Below are positions 32,801 to 44,200 of a DNA stretch of 64,000 nucleotides, piece by piece. The notes under the pieces were generated by a model, which did no database searches, was not told where the DNA came from, and saw only the letters and a program-made list of their open reading frames with translations. The stretch's first letter is position 1. Each line of letters begins with the position of its first letter. The DNA is from Gracilaria gracilis (taxonomy: Eukaryota > Rhodophyta > Florideophyceae > Gracilariales > Gracilariaceae): the NCBI GenBank assembly GCA_030374805.1, contig JARGSG010000088.1, positions 203,881-267,880 of the forward strand. Reading direction: 5' to 3'. The position numbers and the translations under genes are program-made.

Positions 32801-33502
32801 TTGCCATGCCTCGCGTACTTGACTACGCATGTACTCGCCATCACATTGGGTCGCATGAGCGATATTGGTGACTCCAGAAGGGCGTGATGGGAAGCGGTCC
32901 ATGAATTCCTCTTTATCACATTCCTCCCATGAGCCACTTCTCCTCCCCTGTGATGGTGGAGTGAAATTGATATGGAGAATAAGCATGTAGCCGCGAGCAT
33001 TCTTGCTGATCGCTGCTTTAACAATCTCACTCCTGCGCTTTTCACCACTTCGCTCCCCACTACCAAGGCGTTCGTGGTTGTGCACATTCTTGTCCGTAGA
33101 TAACCATCCCGTCTCGTCACACAGGGCTTTCGCCATGAATGTGGCTTTGCATCCAGTGCCAAGGGCAGCACATTTATACCTCAGACATCTCATTCGGATG
33201 TTCATGCCAAACTTCTTCGATCTCCGCATTTTCTTGCAGTACTGAACGCCATATTGGTAACCTTCAGAAGCGCAGAGTTCATAAATATACTTCGCCATGT
33301 CAACCACATTCCACGTGCTTGAGTTCTCTTCATCCTCTTTCCCAGAGCTCTCCACCAACGGCTCTTCCACTTGTGAATTTTTTGCAGAACCTCTTTTCTT
33401 GCTCTCTTGTATGGGACCAAGATCCTCTGACTCTGTACCATCCCCAAGATCCTCGCCCTCTCCCTTCTCACGGCAACACTTGTTCCTATCCCGTAAACCC
33501 AT
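29891..33502 (-). pseudogene. MULE transposase (FAR1 / DDE / SWIM), inactivated
   Basis: From the ATG at 33502: an acidic N-terminus, then a FAR1-like C2H2/WRKY-GCM1-type DNA-binding domain (CLRYKCAALGTGCKATFMAK ... NVHNHERLG). The transposase core has the first catalytic-type Asp in PGISVDCKAIANRFNLPL, then ESSTRFGWALEMFKDCM. A SWIM zinc finger follows, CSCQNLTAWSIPCPH (CxCx9CxH), then a basic C-terminus (ARKRKRSFLERGGSKRQR). The coding frame is interrupted by in-frame stops at 32279-32281 (TGA), 31700-31702 (TAA) and 30377-30379 (TAA), each with clear homology continuing on both sides. A frameshift lies in the C6/G6 run at ~30829-30834 and another near 30600. The gene would have moved the element by DDE chemistry; this copy cannot make a full protein. 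Confidence 0.85.
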
Positions 33503-33514
33503 CGAACCTTTCTC

Positions 33515-34688
33515 TCAAACACCTGCTCGTTTATATGGGGTGTTCTTTTCTTTGCAGCGCCCCCTTCCCTCCCCCACCCGTTTCTCAAGGCGCCCGGCGT
33601 AGATACCCTTCAGACGCTTCTTCTGTATCTGAAGCACTGCCATTTGGTCTGATACAGGCAACATATGAGATACAGCCATAACCGGAGCCACACGAGCCTT
33701 GATACATGCCCATCTATACTGCTCCGTGAGATCTGGGGCATGACCGGGCATATAAAGGAGATTCGGCATGACTCCAAGAGTGCGAGCGAAGTGGGACATC
33801 ATCGATATGACGTACGCACCGCAGCTATGCGATTCATTCTGCTCACAATATCCTAGAACATCCTGCATGTAGTTCTGCGTCTCGTGAGTCCACTTTCTCT
33901 TTCCCGGAAGAGAGTGGTCTATCACTGCAGTAATGAGCCCCCGACACTAATTAGGGCTCTCCGTACGCAAGCTATCACCCCAATAAACACGTCAATTCTC
34001 GCCCTCTACCTGCTCAGCGACAAAAGCGCCCCAGTTATTGCTGTTAATGTTGATTGGAACGACAACAGTATGAATATCAGTCGGAGTCATGTGTAGTTTT
34101 CGGGTGATGGTACTTGTAAAGCAATTCAATATCTCAACTCTCGATTGACGCGACTTTCCAGCGTACACATTTGCATTTGCACCCAAATGGCATCCCGTTT
34201 TCGCTGTTATGAGAACTACACCTTGCTTGGGCTCAAGCTCCATTATGCCAGCATCCAACATGACGTTACAGAACCATCCATTCTTCTTCGAGAAAGACTG
34301 CAATGTAGGACCCACATGACAATTCGAGTGTACAGCACTAATATTTTCCGTGATTATATAAAACCATAAGCCTTTCAGCTCATGGAGATTTTTGAGCTCC
34401 ATTCGTCCGAAAACAATCGAAGTTTTTGCCGCGACAAAACGAGGAAAACAAGAAACAGAATTTAGCCTAGCTCGGATCTTCCGCACCTCTTCATTCGTTA
34501 GATCACGCTCGCCAGAATGAGTAGCCCGTTGTACCTCCTCCAATGTCTTGTGGGGCAAAAAAATTGTCGTACACCTCATCGCTGGAATCCTCATTGCGAG
34601 AATCGATGAAGTTGCACACCATTGTGTCTAGCAAGTCTGGCGGCGGATAATGTACTGACGGATCGTGTTCGTCGCGAACAGTAATCAT
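33515..34688 (-). pseudogene. Ulp1/SENP-like C48 cysteine protease carried by the MULE, inactivated
   Basis: The protease core reads VVVPININSNNWGAFVA (normally with His before the Trp; Asn here), then after an in-frame TGA (33992-33994) RVYWGDSL with the catalytic Asp. After an in-frame TAG (~33955) come CEQNESH and SCGAYVISMMSH with the oxyanion Gln and nucleophile Cys. A frameshift at the T7 run near 34573-34579 separates the first ~40 codons (ATG at 34688, VRDEHDPSVHYPPPDLLDTM). The order His/Asp/Gln/Cys and spacing fit Ulp1 proteases, which cleave SUMO or ubiquitin-like tags. The role in MULEs is unknown. It starts just inside the right TIR. Confidence 0.8.
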
Positions 34689-34855
34689 TTTGATACAGAA
34701 AACGGAGATGAAAGTCGAGAACGAAGGGTCCTCAAAGCTCCCAATGTTGCGCTCCGCCACCCAACTGATACTTGAAAAAGCGCGCGCAAAGATATCGCAC
34801 AAAGAGAGAGAGACGCAAAGCTGCGGGGGTAAAATTGTCCAAAAGTTGGAGGTGG

Positions 34856-35057
34856 GGTGTTTGTCACGGAAGCAGACCAGGCCAATGAGGATCTTTAAAA
34901 TGGGTGCTCCGGCAACTTGGCGGGTTGGAAATGGCCGCGGGGGATTTGGAGAACCTCCTCTTTGAAGTGGAGGTTCTGTTCAGAACCTCTACATGCAAGT
35001 GGAGGTTCTAGGGAAGCGATTTTATAGTATCTATGGTGCGTAGTTTCGCCGCCGCCC
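34856..35057 (-). repeat. MULE right terminal inverted repeat
   Basis: Inverted partner of 28307-28508, ending at the 9-bp duplication. Read on the minus strand it starts GGGCGGCGGCGAAACTACGC. Confidence 0.9.
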
Positions 35058-35066
35058 CCTGTCTTT
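35058..35066. repeat. Target-site duplication, right (9 bp)
   Basis: CCTGTCTTT, identical to 28298-28306. Confidence 0.85.
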
Positions 35067-35494
35067 CTCACGCCATCGAAAAAACCATCCAATACCGCTT
35101 TTTCTACGCATCCTGCAACTAATAGTGGGAGCGTCCTGAAAACCCACAAACCATTTTTACCGTGCTCCAACGTCACGATTTAAACCAAAACGTGACGTTT
35201 GGACACTGGTTTTTGGGAAATTTGTCCTAGCCTCCGCCCGCAACACAAAAACTTAAGACGCTCCCAAATTACCACAACCTGTTGTATTGATCTCTTTAGA
35301 CGCATTATATTACAGTTGAATAAAGTTTTACAGGTATCGTTTCATGTCTAACTTCCCCTTTGCAGTCTGGATTCTAACGGCGACCTAGCTTCACCAATCG
35401 CTCTCACACACCCAGATTAATTTGCATCACAGTCCTTTTTGCGCAATTCCTTCGACGCCAGAGAACCTTTGCCATCCTATACGCCACTCACACC

Positions 35495-36558
35495 GTGATA
35501 AACAACGACAACACCACTGTACCTTCTCTTAATCTGTTTCGTCTATTTGCGCCTCTATGGCAAATACCGAGGCCACCAGCATCGCTTTCAAAGTCAAGAA
35601 TCTTCAAGAAAGCCAATCATGGAGCAACCAATCTTAAGCAGAAAAATAAACAGGCCGCAGGCAAAGATTTCAAAACACGTGGCCTAAGCTTCGATACTCC
35701 TGAGCTGACAGCTCTTCTCGATGCAATTGAAGACGTTCAGTTCATTGGAAAGCAGGATTGATATAAGGTACACAGCATTTTCAATGAGCAGTACGCAGGA
35801 CGAAACCGTAAGTCCGAATCTTTGAGGCGTAAAGTTTACAAGCTGCATCGTACAAACTCGCCGTTAGGTGATCCGAACTGCCCACCACTAGTACTTCGAA
35901 CCAAACTACTGGAGCACAAAAATTGTTCAGAAAACGCTCATGATAGCGGATGACGTATGGAGAAGACGAGAACACTGATTTCAAGGAAGACCTTCTTCAT
36001 ATTGCTGAAGCTTCGACAATCAATGTCATAGATGTGAATACGACAGACGACTGTGATGTATCGCACAACATTACCGTTCCAAAAGACCCATAAAAGCCTT
36101 CCGGGTTTGGTCTCTTTACTCTGCAAGCCGACCGTGTTAAAGATAATGCCTCTGCACCTGAACCATATCGTTTTCGAGTTAAAAACGTGCACGAACTGGT
36201 CTACCGACGTCCGAAGAAAGGTAAAGAAGACAGAGCAGACAAAGATTTTCTTGAAGTGTTTAAGCTTCATATTTTGGAAGAGCAACAAGCACGAGGTGCA
36301 CGGGATAGCCGGGAAGAGCGTCACAAAGCATAAGAAGAACGTAGGGCAGAGAAACAGGATCAGTTTATGAGCATGTTGCTCATGATGATGGCGCAGACCC
36401 ATGGCACAAAAGGAGCACCATCGACTCGGGTGAAAGGTGTAGTGCAACGCCTTTGGTGGGAAAATCGAAACAGTCACGAAGATGTTCGGGATCTTCCTCA
36501 CGGAGGGGTAGCACAGCAAACGGAGCACTCCGAGAATGACACGACTAGCCGCGTGTAA
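35495..36558 (+). pseudogene. Myb/SANT-like (DUF6818-type) element protein, inactivated
   Basis: One frame with homology continuing through several stops. RGLSFDTPELTALLDAIED is followed by TGA, then FNEQYAGRNRKSESLRRKVY and SPLGDPNCPPLVLRTKLLEH. That GR.R..SLRRK / GDP.CPP pattern is what I associate with DUF6818, a Myb/SANT-like domain in algal, fungal and oomycete repeat genes. Further down is a charged coiled coil (EEQQARGARDSREERHKA, then TAA, then EERRAEKQDQFMSMLLMMM), typical of these proteins. The family name is from memory. It starts 430 bp right of the MULE and is convergent with the Harbinger-like relic, so it could be that element's DNA-binding partner. Confidence 0.55.
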
Positions 36559-37499
36559 ACCGAGGTCAACCCGTCACGACGAGCGTCGGAGTGTACAGTG
36601 CGGACCGGGTACCGTGTAAAGACTGAGCCTCGTAAGAGTGGAACGGCGACGAGACGATGTCGGACGGCGAACCAAGTAAGAGTGGGCAGTACAACAAACC
36701 CAAAAAGGGGCAAAGGGGTCCACAAGAGTGGGAATAGGTGCGCAACACACAAACAAAACCCAATACTGTGGCGAGTATACGACAGTAGTCGGAACGACAC
36801 ACACACGCAGTGGTAATACTCTAAGCGCCACAAGGGTGGGTAACTATACGTGAACGACGCGGTCGTCACTCCACTTGGAGGTAAACAGTCCGCGAAGGCG
36901 TGATAGTTAGAGCCAGAAAGCCCTTGCTTGACAAGGGTGATTTACTGAGGGAGCATAGCTCAACCTACTAAGTAGTGGGCTCGGCGCGGCCCCTGACAGT
37001 GGGCGCGCCGGCCAAATAAAGTATCAAATATATTTAGTAAATACTGCAATGCTGGTGGCACCGCCTCCTGGGTATCCGTGCAACACATGTTTCCGTCACC
37101 CCCACTGGGCGGTAGCTCAGGCCGTGCATCCCACGTGAACAATCCCAAAAACTGTCTGAGCGCAACACCCCGCCAGCGGCGGTACACCTAATCTAACCAT
37201 TCTACGCATCAATGCGGAAAATTCATTGTCTTCAAAACCTCCTCTTACGATTGTTGTTCTTCAAAAGGTATGGGAAGCAATGATTGTGATAATGACCATG
37301 ATGGAAGGGAGAACAGCTAAGCTGGAGACTTGGTCTGTGCAGGTTAGAAGACCGTCTTGATTTGCTTCAACCCGACCAATCGGGTTCGGGCGTTCAACAA
37401 TAATACCAAGGAGTGCAGCATTCGGCGCCGTTCTCCGCGTTCTTCCCAAAATAGTTTGTCATTTAATCTCGAAAATGTACTCTGAACATTACGCATTCT
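36559..37499. other. Repeat-region spacer, no gene recognised
   Basis: Nothing recognisable. Short frames only. It may be 3' non-coding sequence of the convergent relics on either side. Confidence 0.4.
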
Positions 37500-38482
37500 T
37501 CATTCTGCACTCTGGGGTAATGATGTGGCTTCCATCATTTCACGTGCTTCGCGACGTGTCCTAGCAAACGTTGTGCTGCAGTCGCTTTTGACCATGAATG
37601 GATGTCGAGCCTTGCAGAAAGCGGCATCTACAACACAGCGTGCACCTTTCTCGTTGTGAACTTTGTCCAGTTTTCTGTACACTTTTCCTCTGTCGGCTAC
37701 CACTGAATCATGTAGATAACCGGGTGCATTTAGGCTGAATAAAATTATAACGCCAGATGGGGAAAAGACGATCACGTTGCCAACGTAGTGTCCGTAGACC
37801 CATCCATTGTAGTAACGGTTTTATATTAGACCGTCCCCACACTTCCGGATACGGATCTTGAGTCCGTCCATAAAACAGTAAACTTTTCTAAGCACTGGAT
37901 AATTTGCTCTCACCATTCCCATGTATTCTACAAGCTGCTCGTTGTTTGCCATCTGAATCAAAGCCATTTTGTCATGACCAGCACCTCTTGTACTATTCGT
38001 CGGCCAAACTGAAGGTACAGGGAAAGCACACAGTTCGTGGCGCCGAATACTGCAGAGAGATATTTTTGTGATCCAGAACTGCAGTCATGTGTTAGAACGA
38101 GAGAAAGACAGCTCTGTGAGTTGAATAACGGCGGGCGGCCTCTAGTTTCAGATGTTCGCTAGGCAGTAATATTTCCATTGCTTCCGTGTGGAGTATATTG
38201 CGTATAGAATGTTTTAAATCGTTTCAGAACGTAGTTGAATGCGTAATGATTGAAACCAGTCAATATAACCATTGATATGTCACATCCACTTCCATAAAGG
38301 TATTGAAAGAGAGACTGGTTAAGCATTTGAAAAGCTCTGCGAAAGATTCTGTACTTGGTTCGACGTTTTTTCATAACCCGACGCGCATTTCGTCGTCGCT
38401 TTAGATACAAACAGGCGATAGATAATGAAGACACTTGAAGGTTGGAAACAAGGTTTACTGGCTTATGGTAGGGCTTCGACAA
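37500..38482 (-). pseudogene. Harbinger-like DDE transposase, inactivated
   Basis: Homology runs in one frame: FNYVLKRFKTFYTQYTPHGS, TAG stop at 38159-38161, then TRGRPPLFNSQSCLSLVLTH, LSAVFGATNCVLSLYLQFG, VYCFMDGLKIRIRKCGDG with the first Asp, TAA stop near 37827, NRYYNGWVYGHYVGNVIVFS, LNAPGYLHDSVVADRG with the second Asp, and CVVDAAFC. This is the DDE_Tnp_4 pattern of PIF/Harbinger-type transposases. Both N- and C-termini are ill-defined. I found no TIRs or target duplication. Confidence 0.65.
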
Positions 38483-38774
38483 GTAACCTGACGATTGAAG
38501 TCGTTCGTCGGTGTTCTCGGAATGCTAGTTTAGTATGCTAGATCGCTAGTTGTGAAAATAAAAGTCCGAAAAAACTAGCATTTTTGCAGTTTGCGCTAGT
38601 TGCCAAGGCAAAATTTTTTTTTATGGAAATTACGTTTCCGTTCAGTGCAGTTCAAACTTCATCTACTAGAGTTGAAGGCTAGTTTGCAGTTCCCCTGCCA
38701 CCGTTCGTAGCTTTACATTCACCACACTCGTCAAAAACACTCTAAAAAATTACGAACCCACCACCAGCGCTCCC

Positions 38775-39729
38775 TTATTCCAACCCTGCATTCGGATCCT
38801 GAGTCTCAGTTTCCCTAAATGTAAAGTTGAAAAACTCCAACGGAACACTCTCTCCATTCTCGTACACCCTCCTAGCCCCAAACCAGCTTCCAACCCCTCC
38901 CAGCCTCTTCTCCTCCTGCTTCTCCAGTATGCGCTCCGCCGTTCGAGCAGCCGCCGCCGCACTATCAAACCTAACTATTGGCGCTCTACCTGGCAGCTGC
39001 CGCGGCACACACATCTCCCCATCCTCGTCCACCATCACCCCACCCTTTCGCCTCTTACTCCGCCGACTTCCCCCAACCTCCCCTCCATTTCCTTCTCCGC
39101 TCCTTCCCCTCACGCGCCCACCCCCACCACGGGAGCCAGGCGTCACCGGTGACCCTTTCTCTCTTCCCGCCTCCCTCCAAACGCCTCTTTCCCTCACCAG
39201 TTCCTTCACCTCCAACAACAATTGGCACACCTTCTCCACCCATCCCACTTGCGCCTCCAACACCTCCACACGTCCTCTGAGCCCCATATTCTTCCTTCTC
39301 AGCGTCACCAGCTCCCTCCCGACGCACTCTACCATCCCACTCACATGCCTTCCAGTCTGCATTCCAGCCAACTTCATCCTTTTCCGAATGGTCGAAATCA
39401 AATCCATTGGCACCCCAATCTCCGACACACTCAGCACCACCCCTCCCATCTCACCAACCATCTCAGAAAGCTAGTCGTCCAAATGCTCCTTCAAATACCC
39501 TCCAAGCCTTTTCAACCGCTCCTCCATCTCCGCCGCAAACCTCCTCTTCGGTCTCCCATCCCCTCCACCCCCATCACCCCCACCTCCCTCTCCATCCCCA
39601 CTTCCCTCCTTCTCCCCCATGCAAACCTTGTCCCCACCCTCCTCCTTCCCTTCCCGGTGGCGTCTCTGGTACCTTCGTCTGGTGAAGCAGAGCCACTAGC
39701 TTCTCGTCCTCGACGTACCCATTCGACAT
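38775..39729 (-). pseudogene. Element protein with coiled coil and FF...ETETQ C-terminus
   Basis: The best frame is 38775-39461 (ATG, 228 residues). Homologous-looking sequence continues upstream through a TAG near 39472 (AAEMEERLKRLGGYLKEHL) towards an ATG at 39729 in another frame. It contains a coiled coil (LRRKNMGLRGRVEVLEAQV), a basic Gly/Arg/Ser linker with SRRSKRRKGG, and a C-terminus ESVPLEFFNFTFRETETQ. The ESVP..FF...F.ETETQ.P..G end is shared with the ParB-like protein at 48991-51090, which ties it to the same element family. Function unknown. Confidence 0.5.
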
Positions 39730-40294
39730 CGCAGAAATAAACGGCGGTTCACGATAACGAAGATAGATAAGAACAAGCGAGATGAACCCATTTGTGGCAG
39801 CACTCCCCCCCACTCCGCACACTCGTAGCACTGTCGGCCACATCCTCACTTGCGCGGCACAACCCTTTGTAACCCATTCACATCCACTCCTATTTCCCGC
39901 CATTCCACACAATTTCCATTTTTTCCTAGAAATCTCCACATTTTCCCAACCTCGGTCCATACCATATCCCAATGAAACCCATGAAGCACCAACTCTCAAG
40001 TATCAAAGGTACCATAAACTCTTACTTTCTATGCTTCATTTCACTGCATACCTTCTCATAAACACACTCTTCGACCCTACCTCCCCTACAGCCCTGCTGC
40101 CCATTTCTTTCCATAACCGAATCATACAAATCCCCTTATCCCCTGGAACACTTTTTTCCATGACCAAAACAACAGTCCAATCTTGTACTTAAAGCTTTCC
40201 CCACTCTTTAGAATGTAGACCACTTTCCTTTGACAGCTACCAGCACCCGACACCTTCCAACAGCCCATACCTTCAATCAAACAAACTCATCGCA

Positions 40295-41125
40295 ATGAGC
40301 TCCCATTCTTCTTCCCTCCGTTCTACAATCATCCCAGCTGTTGTCTTAGGGAAACCCCGTATTGGCACCATGCTTTACAACAATGGTTCCCCTCAGGACA
40401 CCTTTCTCTCCATCGAAGACTTCATTTCCGCAGAATGCCTTCCCCAAGGTCCAATCTTCTTCTGTGGCAGGAACGACCTTCTCGAAAAAGTAATTCTATC
40501 TTGTCCAACACCACGAGCAGAAGACTTGGTCTTCATCCAGGATGGTCACATTCTTCCCATCCTTTCCCAACACGGAATTGAGCACTGCACACGAGCCGCT
40601 CTTTACATCGCCGTTCCCACTGTCAGCGCCTCCCCACAGGATGGTGTCACGCCTCTCTCTCCCAATGGTCTAACCACAGCCACCGGAAATTGGGCTCTGG
40701 CAATAGCTGAACGCCTCTAGACCGCAGGTCTCACTTGCAGTATCGTCGACGAAAACGCCTTTTCCAAGTCTTACTACCAAAAGCTCGTTTGGATCTCTTC
40801 TTTCAATCTCGTCAGTTCTTCATTTGGATTCGTTACCATGTATGAAGTGGCTACCAAGTACGAAACTATTGTCTCAACTATAACGAAGAAGCTTCGAGGG
40901 ATAGTCACCTTCGACACAGGTCTCTCCTTCAATATCCCTTCTACAGTGGAATCACTTCTGGAATACGGCAGCACCCTTACTTCCTTCCCAGCTTCTTTCT
41001 CGTAGTATGAATCTAGAAATGCTTACTTCTATCTCACCTCTGCAGATGAAAACCTAGCCGGAAGGCAGGACCCTGCCCCTTTCCACACCAACTATATCAA
41101 CGTTCTTAGACATCACATTCTATAG
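40295..41125 (+). pseudogene. Ketopantoate-reductase-family (ApbA/PanE-like) gene copy, inactivated
   Basis: One frame with two in-frame TAGs (40718-40720 and ~41006) and homology through both. Segments: PAVVLGKPRIGTMLYNNGS, GPIFFCGRNDLLEKVILSC, AEDLVFIQDGHILPILSQHG, GNWALAIAERL, YQKLVWISSFNLV, and SFPASFS followed after the stop by YESRNAYFYL. This is the layout of a plant/algal protein related to 2-dehydropantoate 2-reductase. The copy is intronless and nearly full-length, embedded among element genes, so a captured or duplicated host gene is likely. The Rossmann GxGxxG start appears worn to GKPRIG. Confidence 0.65.
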
Positions 41126-41287
41126 TAATTAGAACAAATTGTAAACCTCGTACTCGTTGCAACTATACACAGAACCCGTTTTTTTCTCCAATTCTTTTTA
41201 AGTTGCCGCTTAAACGAATCACCTGTTCACTTTTTATGTCAAGTCTCTATCAAGAACAAACGCAACAGTATAAGTGCTACATTATAC

Positions 41288-44200
41288 CTACTCATCGTCA
41301 TTATTCATTATCATCTGTCTTTCCTCGTAATCCCCATCTGTATTCTCAGCAGGGCCACCTGACATCTCTTCATCTTCCTCTTTGTACTCGTCTTCTTCAT
41401 CTTCTATATCTTCCATTTCACTCTCTTCCTCCAAACCTTCATCATCGTCCAGCTGGTCGTTTGGGTCTTCTTCTAGCCCAAAGTTCTCATCTACGAACTT
41501 TGGCCGAAACGCTGGCTCCCTGTGCACCGTGTCAGGGAGCTTGTATCCTTCAGGTACAAAATACATGTGATATCTCAGGCAATTCTTTTTCACCAAGGCA
41601 TCCATGTACCCAGCTCCCGCATGAAACACATCCCCTCTCCCAATAAACACAAAGTAAGGCGGAACCCTGAACTTCTTCACAACCATTGTACGTGATAACC
41701 TCCTCAAACTCTTTTCATCCGTCACATAAATACTATGAGACCTCTCACAAACCCATATCATAAATGAACTCTCTCCAGAGGCCATTACGAAGAACCCCGG
41801 AATATCTCCCTTATCCTTCTCCACATTCGCCAACCCTCGAAAATCAGTGTGCAAAACCTGCCTTGGGCATTCCTATCCCGTACACAACACACGCCCTCCA
41901 GTCTGCAGTGCATACATCCTTTTCTCAGCCTTGCTGTTGTTGCAAAGGCGAAGAGCCGATGCAATTTGCCCAAACCCCGCATCCAACAACGCCCGCTTTC
42001 TCACCATCATCACATTCTTCTCATCAGATTCCATGCAATCAACAATCCCCTTCTTCGTCGTAATATATCGTCCCATTCCCTGCATCCTGTCCCCAGCATC
42101 CTTTCCTTCCCCCGCGTTGATGATAGGATTCCATTTCGTTCGGTTTTCTTCCGACTTCAAGTCTGGCTGCTCCTTGACGTCCTTCTCAAAAACCTCTAGC
42201 AACCCTTCGGTCACATCTTCATCCACCACCACGCACCTCTTCTTCGCCTCCTCTGACAGACCTCCATCAGTTCCGAAGTGTTCCAAAACACAGAAACCCC
42301 TTTCCATCAATTCCATTCTCTTCGTCGCAAAGTACTCTCGAGCGAGGTCATCCCTCTCCATTGCCGCCATCCAAAGAGCTTCTCCCTCCCCTCTCGGCTT
42401 TTCCTTTAACGGAAGCTTCACCCCAAGTACTGGTTCTTTCATGCTATCCAGCTCCTTGTGCACATTCCGGGTGGCATGCCAGTACACCGCGTGATGGACC
42501 GCTCTCAAATCCGCCACTCCCAAACATCCCGCCCTGTGCTCCTTTCGCAAATGAATCATCTCCATCCTCGGGTGCTGGTGTTTCACTGCATTCTTCCCTC
42601 CCGGCCACTCACTCGGTAGCGCATTCACCAGACTCGTCCATGACATATCCAATCCACCAGCCCACTGACCTGCCTTATTCATCCCTTTCGGTGGTTTCTC
42701 GGGATTCTTATCTTCAAATCCATGCATCTTTCCTTCCTCCACCCTTTCTTCCTCGTCCTGAACGAACCTACTATCGTTCTCACTGCCACCACTTTCATCC
42801 TCGCTCGACGACACCAAATTTATTTTCTGTTCTTTGAAGAATTTCTTCAACGCCGGCTTCGTCATATTGCTGAATAGAGTAACAACTTCCATTGGTATAT
42901 CTCCAGAAGGGGTCTTCACGGTGCCTTCCTTCATCCTCTTCGGAGCAGGTTGGATTTTTACCTCATCCTCATCGTCAGTAAAATCAATTAATCTCCTCTT
43001 CTTCTTCTTCTTCTTGCACCCAGCCTTGCTACCCCAATCCTCTTTCAGCCGGCCCGTAGCAATCTTTTTCCGTGTGCTCCGCCTCAACTCTCATGGCTCT
43101 GCTTCAGGGTCGTCCCCTTGCATGGAAGCTTCCAACAACATGAGAGCATCTTTTGCCTTATTAGGTGCTGCGGTTGACGTACCATCATCTACACCCACGA
43201 CTTCAACCACCTCCTCCCCCACCTCCTTCACCTTTTCTGACGTTTGAAGCGATACTTTGAAAACTTCTTGAAGCTTGTTTCCCGCGGTCTTCACCCTTCT
43301 AGACACCATCCCGTCCCATAAACGCGTCGCACCGCCACGTTCCATTTTTGCTGTCCGCATACCCAGATATTCCATCACAGACACATGTTTTCCTCCTAAG
43401 TTGAATACTCTCTGCAATACTTCTTCAACACTAATCTCCTTCTTCTTCGCGGTGACATTACATAAGTTGTACATACCTATGGCACATTGAAAGAAGTGCT
43501 TCCTCATTTCTTCAAAACGACCGGTTCTCGTAGTAGAAGACAACCTCAGTTCCACATGCCATTGCAAGCAACGTACGACAAATCGAAACTGCCCATCGGT
43601 GAGACCCATCAGGAGGTCACTCGAGACATGCGTCAACGTCAGGGCTGCATCCTCCTCACACACCTTCTCAAAGAACTCCAAAAGCCCCTCACATTCCACA
43701 AACTTCAGAGCCAATGTCGCGTAACGAGTCAAGTGACGCACGCTGTAGTCTCCGATAGCCTCACTTCTCTTCAAAGCACCAGCTAACTGCTTCGAATTAA
43801 TGGTCTTCACATCCACATGTGACTCGTCCACGACGTTCTGCACAAAAGATACCGTGCTATGAATTTTGTCTGTAAACGACATCTCCAGCACATTCGAATT
43901 CATCTCGTTCAGAAGATTTCCGAGTCGTAGTACCTCGTTCATTGTGATGGCCTTCCCATCCTTTCTTCCCCACAGCAAAACATCCAAAGAACAGACTATA
44001 TCCACCCACTTCCCGCCTTCCCCATGCAAGTCTCGTAGCACAAGAATTCTGTTATATCCGTCTATGAGGGTTACGGGCACAACAACGCTCCCATCAATAA
44101 CTATTTCATTCACAACATACTGCCCTAGAGATGCCACAGCAATCAAACCTGCTGACAGAAGCCACCCAAAGTTGCGACATTTCATCATCGTCGCCTCCTT

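Larger units (their letters stand above)
28307..35057. mobile_element. Complete Mutator-like DNA transposon (MULE), 6,751 bp
   Basis: Both termini are 202-bp inverted repeats (28307-28508 and 34856-35057, roughly 85-90% identical by eye), beginning GGCCGGCGGCGAA on the left and GGGCGGCGGCGAA on the right. They are flanked by a perfect 9-bp direct duplication. Inside, on the minus strand, are a Ulp1-like protease gene near the right end, a FAR1/MULE/SWIM transposase gene, and a GC-rich non-coding left third. The same combination of transposase and Ulp1-like protease is known from plant KAONASHI-type MULEs. Both genes carry disabling mutations, so this copy is non-autonomous, while the intact duplication and similar TIRs suggest a not very old insertion. 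Confidence 0.9.
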
